Source of the DNA: Chryseolinea soli
GTDB lineage: Bacteria > Bacteroidota > Bacteroidia > Cytophagales > Cyclobacteriaceae
Assembly: GCF_003589925.1 (NCBI RefSeq)
Contig: NZ_CP032382.1
Location: 6,262,001 to 6,326,000 of the forward strand
Length of the DNA stretch: 64,000 nt
Direction of reading: 5' to 3'
The notes beneath the pieces were generated by a model. The model was not told the DNA's origin. It did not search any database and worked only from the letters and a program-made list of their open reading frames with translations. The position numbers and the translations under genes are program-made. Below, in pieces: positions 28,613 to 38,114 of this stretch (positions are counted from its first letter, which is position 1; each line of letters begins with the position of its first letter).

Positions 28613-31381
28613 ATGCGATCCATGCTGATATCCCCCTTTATGGGCAAGTGCATTTTTTTGGTCCTGGCTTTTGTCCTCGCGCTGTCCGACTGCCGGGCAC
28701 AATTTGCTTCTGTGGAAGACAGCCTGGAGACTTTGCTACCGCGTCTGCGCGGGAGGCGGTTGGCCGACGCGGTCAATGCCATCGCCGAGGAAAACATCCA
28801 CTCCGATCTGGACAAGCTCGATCGCTATGCGGATTGGGCCGACAGTCTTTCAAATGACATCCACTATCCCGAAGGATCGTTGCTGGCACAGGTCATCAAA
28901 GGTTTTGGCCTTTACTGGCGTGGGCGCCTGGCCGACGCCAACGCCGTATTTCAGGAAGCGTATCCCAAGGCGCTGGCGCTGCAATTCACCAAAGGCATTC
29001 ATATGAGTCTGAACGGTCTCTTCATCACTTCCCTTCGGATGGGTAAGGTGAAAGAACCGGATAATTATATTCAATGGGGATTGCAGCACGCAGGAAGAAT
29101 TTCCGATCCGATCGAAAAGATTTTTTATACCATTCAGTGGAATGACGACCGGGCGACGTATTACTCGAACCTCCACGAATTTTCCAGGGCCCGGCAACTG
29201 ATGAACGACAACCTCGCCTATGCCCGGCGTTATCATGCCGGCGCATTTTCGTTAGGCACTTGTTTGCTCAGCCTGGGTAGATTGAATGATCTGAAACGCC
29301 ACACGATACCGGCCATCGATCACCTGGAGCGCGCCATGGAGCAATTCAAGATCGCTCGCAGCCGTCATTTTTATATGGCGTGTCAATTTTATCTGGCCAG
29401 CGTCTATGTCTTGGATGGTCAGATGGAAAAAGCCATCCAGATCTATGAAGGGCTGATCGCCGACACGGAAAAACGGGGCTATAAGATCGGGATGGCCAAT
29501 GCCTACATCGACTTGGCGGACCTCTATGTGAACCAGGGAAAATTTGCCAAGGCCATCACGCTGCAGATGAAAGCCATCCAATTGTTCCAGGAGCTTAACC
29601 GCGTCACAATGCTGATGAGCACCTGGGAAGCGCTCGGCAAAACGTACATGAAACTGGGCAATTATCCGCAGGCCATTTTCTATTTCCGCCAGGCCATCGA
29701 CGTATCGAAAAACAACAACCCGACGGAGGCTTATGCAGTGTTGTCGGAGCTTTATATTCTGCTAAGCCAAACATCACTGCAGTTGAACGACCCGACAGAA
29801 GCGGGGCGTTACGCGCGCATGGCCCTGGCCCTTCCCCTTGAAAATAAAACCATCACCCTCTCCGCACCTTCACTCAACAACATGGCGCGCGTCTACCTGT
29901 GGTCTCAAATGCCCGACAGCGCGGCCGTGATCCTGGACACCCTGTCGCGTCACCTCGACAAGTTCGAGTCTGTGCAAGAACAGGCGATCTATTACAACTC
30001 CCTGGGCGAACTGCAACGACAACGCCAGCATCATACACAAAGCCTGAACGCTTTTGAAAAAGCGCTGGCCCTGAGCCAGGCGACGCACTATGCCGACAAC
30101 GAGATGACGGCCCTCAAAGGACTTTACGAAGAACACAAAGCCATGCGACACTCCGACGTGGCCTTGAGCTACCTGAAGACGTATCACGCGATGAAGGACT
30201 CCATATATTCCATGGCTACCTCCAACGAGATCACCGACGTCATCATCCAACATCAAACCGCGGAGAAGGACAAGGAACACGCCATCCTGGTGAACAACGA
30301 ATTACTTCAAAAGGCAGACCTGCGCACACGAAGCATCACGCTGATCATGGTGAGCGTGGTGCTGTTGTTCGTTTTTTTGCTGGCGTTGGTGCTCGTCCGT
30401 GCCAACAAGATCAACCGGAAAAACAACCAGGTGCTCCACGACAAGAACCAGGAGATCGCCGTGCAGAACGAGGAGATCACATCGCAAAATGAAGAGATCG
30501 AATTGCAGCACAACCGCCTGAAGCAATCGTTGCATGATCTGAAATACACACAGACCATGTTGATCCACTCGGAAAAAATGGCGTCGCTGGGGCAACTCAC
30601 CGCCGGCGTGGCACACGAGATCAACAACCCGGTAAATTTTATTTCAAATGGTGTGGAAGGACTGATCCAGCAAACCGAAATCCTTATCTCCGTCTTGCAG
30701 CAATACGAAGCCGCCGCCCCACAACTGCCGCCGGAAAAAAGAGCGCTGATCGCCGCCCTGAAAAAAAAACTGGGATTCGACGACACGCTGGGTGATATTC
30801 AGGACCTGACCAAACTGATCAAGACGGGTGTGGATCGCACCACGCACATCGTGAAAAGCCTGCGGACCTTTTCACACGAAGGACAAAAGGCCTTTAGCAA
30901 GATGAACCTGAACGAACAACTGGAGGCCACGCTCATCATGACCCAAAGTGAAGTTAAAGGCCGCATTGACGTGGTGCGTGACTATGATCCCCAATTGCCT
31001 TTGGTGGAGTGCAACATCGGCGAGATCAACCAGGTGTTCATGAATATGATCATGAACGCCATCCAGGCCATCCGTGAAAAGGGAACGATCACCGTCACCA
31101 CAAAACAGCTCACTACTGAGCGAAACGTTCGGGTAGAGATCGCCGACACTGGTCCGGGCATTCCCAGCGAATTGAAACACCTGATCTTCGACCCGTTCTT
31201 CACCACCAAGGAAGTGGGCAAAGGCACGGGACTGGGACTGGCCATTTCCGCCACCATCGTCGAAAAGCACCATGGACAGATCACAGTCGAAAGTGAAAAA
31301 GGACAGGGTGCCCGCTTCATCATTGTGCTTCCCATAACACAGCCAGCAACCGTGACGCGGCTCGCGCCGGACGTGGAATGA
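28613..31381 (+). CDS. TPR-containing sensor histidine kinase, first of a tandem pair
   Basis: About 922 residues. A signal-anchor-like leader is followed by an extracytoplasmic sensor of helical TPR-type repeats (clearest at about 220-400, for example YGNYPQAIFYFRQAI-like units), a membrane helix at about 570-592, a coiled coil with repeated QNEEI words, and the kinase core. The H-box GQLTAGVAHEINNPVNF gives phospho-acceptor His668; the N-box NQVFMNMIMNAIQAI, ADTGPGIP and GTGLGLAIS complete the ATPase. No receiver domain is fused. The start is uncertain: ATG at 28613, 28622 and 28640 all keep the leader; an upstream GTG frame start is less likely. The stop overlaps the next kinase gene by four bases. 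Confidence 0.92.
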   Translation: MRSMLISPFMGKCIFLVLAFVLALSDCRAQFASVEDSLETLLPRLRGRRLADAVNAIAEENIHSDLDKLDRYADWADSLSNDIHYPEGSLLAQVIKGFGLYWRGRLADANAVFQEAYPKALALQFTKGIHMSLNGLFITSLRMGKVKEPDNYIQWGLQHAGRISDPIEKIFYTIQWNDDRATYYSNLHEFSRARQLMNDNLAYARRYHAGAFSLGTCLLSLGRLNDLKRHTIPAIDHLERAMEQFKIARSRHFYMACQFYLASVYVLDGQMEKAIQIYEGLIADTEKRGYKIGMANAYIDLADLYVNQGKFAKAITLQMKAIQLFQELNRVTMLMSTWEALGKTYMKLGNYPQAIFYFRQAIDVSKNNNPTEAYAVLSELYILLSQTSLQLNDPTEAGRYARMALALPLENKTITLSAPSLNNMARVYLWSQMPDSAAVILDTLSRHLDKFESVQEQAIYYNSLGELQRQRQHHTQSLNAFEKALALSQATHYADNEMTALKGLYEEHKAMRHSDVALSYLKTYHAMKDSIYSMATSNEITDVIIQHQTAEKDKEHAILVNNELLQKADLRTRSITLIMVSVVLLFVFLLALVLVRANKINRKNNQVLHDKNQEIAVQNEEITSQNEEIELQHNRLKQSLHDLKYTQTMLIHSEKMASLGQLTAGVAHEINNPVNFISNGVEGLIQQTEILISVLQQYEAAAPQLPPEKRALIAALKKKLGFDDTLGDIQDLTKLIKTGVDRTTHIVKSLRTFSHEGQKAFSKMNLNEQLEATLIMTQSEVKGRIDVVRDYDPQLPLVECNIGEINQVFMNMIMNAIQAIREKGTITVTTKQLTTERNVRVEIADTGPGIPSELKHLIFDPFFTTKEVGKGTGLGLAISATIVEKHHGQITVESEKGQGARFIIVLPITQPATVTRLAPDVE

Positions 31382-34176
31382 AACGCGCTAATCCATATAA
31401 GGTGACTGCCCGCGCCCCCTCACATCACCGGCCTATACAACGGTGTGTTTACCTGATCCTTCTCCTAATGCTCTCTGCTCCCAGCTACGCACAATTTGTT
31501 TCCGTGGAAGACAGCCTGGAGGCACGGCTGCCGAATCTTCACGGCAAAGCGTTGGCCGATGCTTACAATATCATTGCCAAAGAAAATGTTTACTCCGACC
31601 TGGACAAGCTTGACCGGTATGCCAACAAGGCCGACAGTCTCTCGCAACGGCTTGGGTATGCGGAGGGCAGATTGTATTCGCGGATCTATAAAAGCCACGC
31701 CGTCTATTGGCGTGGGCATTTGCCGGAAGCACAGGAACAATACGAACGGGAATATTCGGAAGCGCTCGTCTTGCATCTGAGCGAAGCCGTTTACCAAAGT
31801 CTGGGTGGATTCTTTATTGCATCGTTGCGACAAAACCAGATCTCAAAAGCCTATGCCGCGCAACAGGCCGGCTACCGGTTTGCCCGACAGTTGACGGATG
31901 AACGGGAACGGGACCATTACATTATTGAGTGGAACATCCTGTCGTATAACTACGACATCCACATCAATGCGTTTGCCAAAGCCCGCAAGAACCTGGAGGA
32001 GAACCTGGCCTATGCCGAACAACACCGTGCGGGACACAGGGCTTTGGGATTGTCTCTTAAAACACTGGGCGACTGCGAATCCAGCGTCAATCATTACCGT
32101 TCGGCCATCGATTACCTGGGGCGTGCCCTGGAACATTTGCGGATAGCGCGCGAGCGGCATCACTATCTGGCCACGCTTTATGTTCTCGCCGAAATTTATG
32201 GCATCAGCGGCGAACCTGAAAAGGCCATAAAACTTTATAAAGACCTCGCCGCCCAGGCCGAACGACGCGGCTATAAAATGGGCGTAGCGGAGGCGACCGG
32301 AAGTCTGGCAGATCTGTATTTCCGGCAAGGAAAGTTTGCCCAGAGCCTGGGTCTTCAGCTAAAAGCTATCGAAATCTACGAAGGGATTCAACGCCATCTC
32401 AAGTTATTGTATGCACGGAAGGACCTGGGAAGAACGTACATGAAGCTGGGTGACTTTCAAAAAGCCATTTCCAATTTCAAACAAGCCTTGACACACGTTC
32501 ATGATCCCATTGCGGGTGAGACCTTTGACGCCGTGACGTCGACCTACATCTTATTAAGCCAGAGTTCTTTTCTGCTGAACAACCGGCCGGAAGCGTTCCA
32601 ATACGTACGTAAAGCACTCAACGTTGAAAAAGTAGGGCTCGAATTTCCGGTTCGATCCCTCAACCATATGGCAAATCTTTACCTGCAATGCCAAATGCCC
32701 GATAGTGCCTCCCTTCCACTGGCCACCCTAACTGAGAACCTCGCCAGGATCGAATCCAGCGAAGACCAGGCAAACTATTTCAATACACTGGGCGAATGGC
32801 GCCTGCAACGGATAGACTACGGGCCAGCACACCAGGCATTTTCGAACGCCCTGACCGTTGCCGGCGATTCGCACTATGCCGATGCTCAACTCGCGGCGCT
32901 TGACGGACTGCGCCAGGTTGAAGAAGGGCGGCACCGCAGCGAAGCGGCACTCGCCTACCTGGAGACCTACTCCACCCTGAAAGACTCCATCTATTCGATG
33001 GCGACGTCCAACGAGATCACGGATATTATCATCCAATACCAGGCCGCCGAAAAAGACCGCAAGATCGCTTTGCTGAAGGATCGCGAACGTCTGCAGGCTG
33101 CGGAACTTCGCACCCGTGGCATTACTTTGTGGCTGGTCAGCGCCGTGCTGGTCGTGGCTTTTGCACTGGCCGTTGTGCTGGTCCGCGTCAACCGGATCAA
33201 TCGGAGAAACAGCCGGATATTGCTGGACAAAAATCTGGAGATCGCCGCGCAAAACGAGGAGATCCGGTCACAAACCCAGCAGATCGAACTCCAGCGCGAC
33301 CGGCTGCAGGAGTCGGTGCACGAACTGCAACACACACAAGCCATGCTGATCCACGCCGAAAAAATGGCATCATTGGGTCAACTCACGGCTGGCGTGGCCC
33401 ACGAGATCAACAACCCGGTGAATTTCATCTCCAACGGCGTGGAGGGCTTGACGCAACAAATCGAGATCCTCGTTGCCGTGTTGAAAGGGTATGAAACGGT
33501 CATCACCCCTTTGCCTTCCGAAAAATATGCCGTGTTGAAGGGAATCCATGACGAAAGACAACTCGCCGAGACGCTTGCGGACTGCGAGGCACTGACGAAA
33601 TCGATCAAGACCGGCGTGGCTCGCACGACCGAGATCATCAAAAGCCTGCGCACGTTCTCGCATGAAGGTCAGAAAGGCTTCAGCCATGTGAACCTCAACG
33701 AGCAACTGGATGCCACGCTGCTGATGACGCAAGGCGAGATGAAGGATCGTTTCGTGGTCGTAAAGGACTACGACCCGGAGCTTCCGAAGGTAACGTGCAA
33801 CATCGGCGAGATCAACCAAGTGTTCATGAACATCATTTTGAACGCCATCCAGGCCATGCATGGCAAAGGTACGCTCACGGTCATCACCCGCACGCAACGG
33901 GCGGCCGGGCGTCAGAAAATCTTTGTGGAGATTGCCGACACGGGGCCGGGTATTCCGCGGGAGCTGCGGCACAAGATCTTCGATCCGTTCTTCACAACGA
34001 AGGAAGCGGGTAAAGGCACGGGTTTGGGGCTGGCCATTTCGGCCACCATCATCGCCAAACACCATGGCGAGATCAGGATAGACAGCAATGAAAGCTTGGG
34101 CACGCGATTTACCATTGTACTACCCGCCACACAACCTCTGGCGACCGCACAAGCTTTACAGGATTTGGATGGATAA
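31378..34176 (+). CDS. TPR-containing sensor histidine kinase, second of a tandem pair
   Basis: A 932-residue paralogue of the preceding kinase, joined by an ATGA overlap that implies translational coupling. Both share the opening of the mature region (AQF-SVEDSLE, then SDLDKLDRYA), the TPR sensor, a single helix before the catalytic part (here about 581-605), the QNEEI coiled coil and a full kinase core with phospho-acceptor His675 in GQLTAGVAHEINNPVNF. The catalytic halves are much more alike than the sensors, the pattern expected after duplication with changed sensing. No response regulator lies in the window, so the output is unknown. Heterodimers with the first kinase are possible but inferred. 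Confidence 0.92.
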   Translation: MKRANPYKVTARAPSHHRPIQRCVYLILLLMLSAPSYAQFVSVEDSLEARLPNLHGKALADAYNIIAKENVYSDLDKLDRYANKADSLSQRLGYAEGRLYSRIYKSHAVYWRGHLPEAQEQYEREYSEALVLHLSEAVYQSLGGFFIASLRQNQISKAYAAQQAGYRFARQLTDERERDHYIIEWNILSYNYDIHINAFAKARKNLEENLAYAEQHRAGHRALGLSLKTLGDCESSVNHYRSAIDYLGRALEHLRIARERHHYLATLYVLAEIYGISGEPEKAIKLYKDLAAQAERRGYKMGVAEATGSLADLYFRQGKFAQSLGLQLKAIEIYEGIQRHLKLLYARKDLGRTYMKLGDFQKAISNFKQALTHVHDPIAGETFDAVTSTYILLSQSSFLLNNRPEAFQYVRKALNVEKVGLEFPVRSLNHMANLYLQCQMPDSASLPLATLTENLARIESSEDQANYFNTLGEWRLQRIDYGPAHQAFSNALTVAGDSHYADAQLAALDGLRQVEEGRHRSEAALAYLETYSTLKDSIYSMATSNEITDIIIQYQAAEKDRKIALLKDRERLQAAELRTRGITLWLVSAVLVVAFALAVVLVRVNRINRRNSRILLDKNLEIAAQNEEIRSQTQQIELQRDRLQESVHELQHTQAMLIHAEKMASLGQLTAGVAHEINNPVNFISNGVEGLTQQIEILVAVLKGYETVITPLPSEKYAVLKGIHDERQLAETLADCEALTKSIKTGVARTTEIIKSLRTFSHEGQKGFSHVNLNEQLDATLLMTQGEMKDRFVVVKDYDPELPKVTCNIGEINQVFMNIILNAIQAMHGKGTLTVITRTQRAAGRQKIFVEIADTGPGIPRELRHKIFDPFFTTKEAGKGTGLGLAISATIIAKHHGEIRIDSNESLGTRFTIVLPATQPLATAQALQDLDG

Positions 34177-34202
34177 CAAAACGCCTGTTGAAAGTTAAGA
34201 GC

Positions 34203-35789
34203 TTAAAATTTCCGGATAATGAATTCCACGCGCCGGTTGAACTGCCGGGTCTCTTCTGTGTCGTTGCTGGCGATGGGCTTGGAGCCGCCGTATCCTTTGC
34301 CTGTGATGCGTTTACTTTCCACTCCTTTCGAGATGAGATAGGCGCGCACTTTATCGACGCGAGCTTGCGAGAGCTTCACATTTTGCGCGGGGATGCCCCG
34401 GTTATCGGTGTGGCCGGCCAGCTCTATTTTTACTTTTGGATTGGTCTTTAAGAAAGAAACGACGAGATCCATTTCCGGGTACGATTGCGTGAGCAGATTG
34501 GTGGTGCCTTGTTCGAAAAGGATGTCTTTCAGGTTCACCGTCACGCCCATCGCCACGGGCTGAAGTTTAAAATTCATTTCCAGCTCCTTCATTTCGTAGG
34601 TATTCACATTCAGCTTTTCCATGGTGCTGATGTAGCCGGGAGCTTCAATGGTGATGTTGTACTCGCGGGTGGACGGGATGAGGATAGCGTAGCCGTTGCC
34701 CACGGTGGCTTGCACGGTTTCCGATTGTTCCGGAGAATAAAAAAGTACACTCGCTTGCAGATTTTCCCCGGTTTTGGAACTGGTCACTTTGCCGTGGACG
34801 CGGATGCGCTGGTCCTCGTTGAAGGAACGCGACAGGGGAACGATCTTGGTCACCGTATCGGGTGCGTTGTGCACGGAGGCGACAATGGTGCTATCCCTGT
34901 GGATGGGGTCGTTGGAAATGAACAGTTCGATGTTGGCGTAGCCGTCGCTGTTGTGCGTGCTGGTGTAAATCGAAAATCCGGCGTGGTCGTAGTTGCGGAA
35001 ATACTCTTCGCGGCCTTCCGTGTTGAAAGGCGAGCCCAGGTTCACCGGCGTGGTCCACGCGGTCCAGGTGTCATCGAGACGGCTACTGGAAAAGATGTCA
35101 AAGCTGCCATAGCCTTTGCGGCCATTGCTGGCGAAATAGAGGGTCTTGCCGTCGGCGCTCAGCGAGGGGCTCAGTTCCTGGAGTTGGGTGTTGATAGTGC
35201 TCCCCAGGTTCCGGGGTTCCGACCATTTGCCATCAGCGCCGCGCAATGTCACATAAAGATCTTCCACACCGCGGGTGCCATAGGTCTCGGCGGAATACAC
35301 AAAAACCGATTGGTCAGCGGAAACAAATCCGGCCAGGATATCCGATTTGTTTTGAAAATAGGGAATGTTGATGTTCTCGGGTCTGGACCAACCGTTGCCG
35401 GTGTTGCGCGAAACGGCGATGCCTTGCGTCCGCGAAGTGTTTCCCGAAGGGTCGTAGTGATTGACGAGAAAGAGCTGGCTTCCATCGGCAGAGAATCCGG
35501 CGACGGCATTGTATCCTTTGTCGTTCAGGACCGGACCGGCATGCACCGGTGCCGACCATTGCCCGGTTTCCGTGAGCACCGACACCCAGATATCACCCGG
35601 ATCCTTTATGCCACCACTATTCGCCGGATGACCGGCCACGGTAATATAGAGACTCCTGCCGTCGGGACTGACGACGGGGTTCAGCTCGTCTTTTGGTGTA
35701 TTCACCAGTTGGAGGGACTGACGCGTTAATGGCTGTGCGGAAAGGGTTTGGAGGACGCTATAGAACCCGATAACTAGAATTGCTCTCAT
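34203..35789 (-). CDS. OmpA family protein with PD40 propeller
   Basis: A 528-residue exported protein: signal peptide to about residue 18 (LSAQ), PD40/WD40-like beta-propeller repeats at about 20-280 (VVSPDGRSLYITV, SLSADGKTLYFASNGRKGYGSFD), a CarboxypepD_reg-like beta domain at about 320-400, then the OmpA C-terminal peptidoglycan-binding domain with AGHTDNRG and FNRRVEF. OmpA domains hold the outer membrane to the cell wall through diaminopimelate; this layout is common in Bacteroidota and includes homologues of the T9SS protein PorE. The ATG at 35789 is preferred to an earlier TTG because it gives a standard signal peptide and a TATATTTG box lies just upstream. Confidence 0.92.
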   Translation of the reverse strand: MRAILVIGFYSVLQTLSAQPLTRQSLQLVNTPKDELNPVVSPDGRSLYITVAGHPANSGGIKDPGDIWVSVLTETGQWSAPVHAGPVLNDKGYNAVAGFSADGSQLFLVNHYDPSGNTSRTQGIAVSRNTGNGWSRPENINIPYFQNKSDILAGFVSADQSVFVYSAETYGTRGVEDLYVTLRGADGKWSEPRNLGSTINTQLQELSPSLSADGKTLYFASNGRKGYGSFDIFSSSRLDDTWTAWTTPVNLGSPFNTEGREEYFRNYDHAGFSIYTSTHNSDGYANIELFISNDPIHRDSTIVASVHNAPDTVTKIVPLSRSFNEDQRIRVHGKVTSSKTGENLQASVLFYSPEQSETVQATVGNGYAILIPSTREYNITIEAPGYISTMEKLNVNTYEMKELEMNFKLQPVAMGVTVNLKDILFEQGTTNLLTQSYPEMDLVVSFLKTNPKVKIELAGHTDNRGIPAQNVKLSQARVDKVRAYLISKGVESKRITGKGYGGSKPIASNDTEETRQFNRRVEFIIRKF

Positions 35790-35810
35790 GAAATTTTCAA
35801 AACAAAGCTG

Positions 35811-35818
35811 CAAATATA
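35811..35818 (-). promoter_or_regulatory. -7 box of the OmpA-family gene
   Basis: TATATTTG on the minus strand, 22 bases before the chosen ATG at 35789. No clear -33 TTG. Confidence 0.5.
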
Positions 35819-35862
35819 CACAGACCCCCCTGGATCCCCCCTACCACCCGTATATTCTCAGG

Positions 35863-36462
35863 CTACTTGCTTACCCAGCGGTTTCCTTTTAGTGTAAAGC
35901 GCCAGGGAAGTTTCGCGTCTTCGCCGGCATAGTCGATGCCGATGCGAGGACTGGCTTCAATATTCTTCGAGGGGGTCTTTCGGCCGAAGTCTTCAATCCA
36001 AACTTCGTTATCCAGCAAAAATTTTCCATTCCACTTTCTGTCAATGCCCAATGCTTTGGTCAGTTTGCCGGGACCGGAGGTAAGATGAAATGGGTTGGCC
36101 AGTTTGCCCCGGCGCGCCTTCATGATCTCCACACCTTCCAGGGGCTCGATCGCCCGGATCAGCACGGCGTCGGCAACGTCGGGACGGTTGGTGACGACGT
36201 TGAACAGGTAGTGCATGCCATAGATCAGGTAGACATAGGTGTGGCCGCCCTTGTCGAACATCACGGCATTGCGCGGCGTCTTTTTAGCACCTTGGGGTCC
36301 ATAGGCGTGGCTGCCCCACTCCTTCCAGGAGTAGGCTTCCGTCTCCACGATGATGCCACCGGTGACCTCGCCATCGATCCGGGTGTATAAACCTTTGCCC
36401 AGCAGTTGGCGGGCGATCTTGACGACGTTCGTCTGTTGATAAAAGCTTTCTGGTAGCTTCAT
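35863..36462 (-). CDS. DNA-3-methyladenine glycosylase (AAG/MPG family)
   Basis: A 199-residue base-excision repair enzyme that removes alkylated purines from DNA. The family core is present: IIVETEAY with the catalytic Glu that activates water, NAVMFDKGGHTYVYLIYGMHY including the inserting Tyr region, and NVVTN, then AVLIRAIEP and the SGPGKLTKALGI segment. Length is typical of bacterial members of the human MPG family. It is followed, after a promoter, by the OmpA gene, with no functional link, and diverges from the DUF2911 gene. Nothing about it is unusual. Confidence 0.95.
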   Translation of the reverse strand: MKLPESFYQQTNVVKIARQLLGKGLYTRIDGEVTGGIIVETEAYSWKEWGSHAYGPQGAKKTPRNAVMFDKGGHTYVYLIYGMHYLFNVVTNRPDVADAVLIRAIEPLEGVEIMKARRGKLANPFHLTSGPGKLTKALGIDRKWNGKFLLDNEVWIEDFGRKTPSKNIEASPRIGIDYAGEDAKLPWRFTLKGNRWVSK

Positions 36463-36494
36463 ACGGAGACTGATCGGGATGTGAAAAGATTGGC

Positions 36495-36502
36495 TAAATT
36501 TG
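36495..36502 (+). promoter_or_regulatory. -7 box of the DUF2911 gene
   Basis: TAAATTTG, about 55 bases upstream of the ATG at 36557; no strong -33 element. Confidence 0.5.
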
Positions 36503-36556
36503 ACCGCTAAAATTTAAACAACTAACCTTTTTATACCACCAAAAATCAACCAGCTC

Positions 36557-37405
36557 ATGAAAAAAACTCTAATGATCGTTGCCCTGGCATGTTTTAGCCT
36601 CATTACGTATGCCCAGGTGCTTACACCCTCCGCCAGCCCTGCCGGATCGGTGTCTGCGACCGTCGGACTCACTACGGTGAAAGTTGACTACTCCCGTCCA
36701 CGCGTGAAAGGCAGAAAGATCTTCGGTTCGGATGCCGGCGTGCTCCTTCCCTACGGACAGATCTGGAGAACCGGAGCTAACTATGGCACCAAGATCTCCT
36801 TCAGCGATGATGTGAAAGTAGAAGGCATTGCCGTTCCTGCAGGTGAATACCTCATCTTCAGCTGGCCCGGCGCTACCGAGTGGACCGTCGCCTTATACAA
36901 AGACATTTCCCTGGGTGGAAACACGGCCAAGTATGACAAAGCCAACGAAGCCGCTAATTTCAAAGTGAAGTCCGAAAAGCTCACCGAAAAGGTGGAGACC
37001 TTCACCATCAACGTCGGCGACATCAGCGACGATTCGAAAAATGCCAAGGTTCAACTGGCTTGGGAAAACACTTCCGTGAAATTCGGCATCGCGGTAGACT
37101 TCGATGCGAAAGTGATGGAGTCGATCAAGGAAAACACCCAGGTTGATCCGGGTAACTATTTCTCCGCGGCCGTCTATTACCTCGAAAATGGCAAAGACCT
37201 GAAGCAAGCCCTGGAGTGGATCAACAAAGCTGCAGCAGCCGACCCTGCCTTTTACATCCTCTACCAAAAAGCCCGCATCCAAAAGGCATTGGGCGACAAA
37301 GCCGGTGCTATGACCACGTCTACGGCTTCGCTGGAAGCTTCCAAAAAAGCCGGCAACAGAGACTACCAGAAAATGAACGAGGAACTGATGAAGAGCCTGA
37401 AGTAA
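36557..37405 (+). CDS. DUF2911 domain protein, exported
   Basis: A 282-residue protein with a signal peptide (MKKTLMIVALACFSLITYAQ) and a DUF2911 domain at about 22-185, recognised by VDYSRPRVKGRKIFG, PYGQIWRTGANYGTKISFS and VPAGEYLIFSWPG. The last 90 residues form helical, TPR-like hairpins (NYFSAAVYYLENGKDLKQALEWINKA). The family is widespread in Bacteroidota and of unknown function. A strong terminator follows, so it is a single-gene unit. The domain call is firm; no biochemical role can be claimed. Confidence 0.9.
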   Translation: MKKTLMIVALACFSLITYAQVLTPSASPAGSVSATVGLTTVKVDYSRPRVKGRKIFGSDAGVLLPYGQIWRTGANYGTKISFSDDVKVEGIAVPAGEYLIFSWPGATEWTVALYKDISLGGNTAKYDKANEAANFKVKSEKLTEKVETFTINVGDISDDSKNAKVQLAWENTSVKFGIAVDFDAKVMESIKENTQVDPGNYFSAAVYYLENGKDLKQALEWINKAAAADPAFYILYQKARIQKALGDKAGAMTTSTASLEASKKAGNRDYQKMNEELMKSLK

Positions 37406-37430
37406 TCGGCGCCTTCCCTATAAAAAACAA

Positions 37431-37460
37431 AACCATCCTGATCGCTCAGGATGGTTTTTT
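37431..37460 (+). terminator. Terminator after the DUF2911 gene
   Basis: AACCATCCTGA (37431-37441) pairs with TCAGGATGGTT (37446-37456) around TCGC, followed by a T-run. Confidence 0.9.
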
Positions 37461-37511
37461 ATTTCTCCCACACATTGGAGAAGCTAGACCTTGTTCAGGT
37501 TAAGACATTAC

Positions 37512-37619
37512 TTACTTGCTGCGCGCTTCTTTCTTTGCCTTCTTCTCGGCACGTTTTTCTTTCAGCGTCTTGGTTGGCTGCTTCTTGGTCTCCTTTTTAG
37601 CATCTTGTGATTTAGACAT
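37512..37619 (-). CDS. 35-residue Lys/Glu-rich small protein
   Basis: A short frame of 35 codons: it starts MSKSQDAKKETKK and ends KKAKKEARSK, with 14 Lys and no Cys, Trp or aromatic cluster. It would be a disordered, strongly basic cytoplasmic peptide. Reasons to accept it: an ATG with a very good promoter (TTTTG-type -33 and TATTTTTG at 37645-37652) about 25 bases upstream, a short leader, a clean stop, and a composition that is not random for a 52 percent G+C genome. It lies between the DUF2911 terminator and the unknown two-gene operon. A nucleic-acid-binding or ribosome-associated role is only a guess. Confidence 0.75.
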   Translation of the reverse strand: MSKSQDAKKETKKQPTKTLKEKRAEKKAKKEARSK

Positions 37620-37644
37620 AGCTATGTGATTTAAGTGTTCATTT

Positions 37645-37673
37645 CAAAAATAATCAAAAAGTGAATATCTCAA
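37645..37673 (-). promoter_or_regulatory. Promoter of the 35-residue protein gene
   Basis: On the minus strand, TTTTG (CAAAA at 37671-37675), 18 bases, TATTTTTG (37645-37652). Predicted initiation is about 20 bases before the ATG. Confidence 0.7.
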
Positions 37674-37772
37674 AATGAGGGAGCCGGAAAGTTGCAAAAA
37701 GTAAGAGCAGCCGGTTCAGGTTGGTCGTTGGTATCTTGGCAGGTGCGTTCTTGTGGTTCCGATTGATCGGCT

Positions 37773-38114
37773 TCATTCATAGATGTGCCGCTTCAACACT
37801 TTCTCTACATCGGCATAGAATAACTGCTCGTTACCTTCCGAGAGCGAAGCGGTGTCGGTTTCCCGGATGTGCGTGATGAGTGACCGGTAATGATTCATGT
37901 CCACCGGCGTTTGAAGAAGTTCCTTCAGGTCTTTGCGGATAAATTCAACGGCGATGTGCGACAGCTCTCTGATTTTGAACTGCTCGTTCACATACACTTT
38001 CAGAAAACGGTCGTCCAGAAAATCTTTCAGGAGATCGTTCCGTACTTTGAGGATGAGTTCGGCAATCGTTTCGTCGGTCCAGCGGGTGTGTTTGATATCT
38101 TCCATAGGGTTCAT
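37773..38114 (-). CDS. Unrecognised protein, second gene of a two-gene operon
   Basis: A 113-residue, mostly helical, charged protein with no signal peptide or membrane helix (opening MNPMEDIKHTRWTDETI; RELSHIAVEFIRKDLKELL in the middle). I do not recognise a family. The ATG at 38114 overlaps the TGA of the upstream gene by ATGA, which decides the start over an in-frame codon 36 bases earlier. It is therefore translated with the 92-residue partner, and the two probably act together, perhaps as a complex. A toxin-antitoxin or regulator role would fit size and layout but no motif supports it. Confidence 0.7.
   Translation of the reverse strand: MNPMEDIKHTRWTDETIAELILKVRNDLLKDFLDDRFLKVYVNEQFKIRELSHIAVEFIRKDLKELLQTPVDMNHYRSLITHIRETDTASLSEGNEQLFYADVEKVLKRHIYE

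Noticed and set aside
34485..35729. A 414-codon plus-strand open frame
   Set aside because: Antisense to the OmpA/PD40 gene; low-complexity Gly/His mirror composition.
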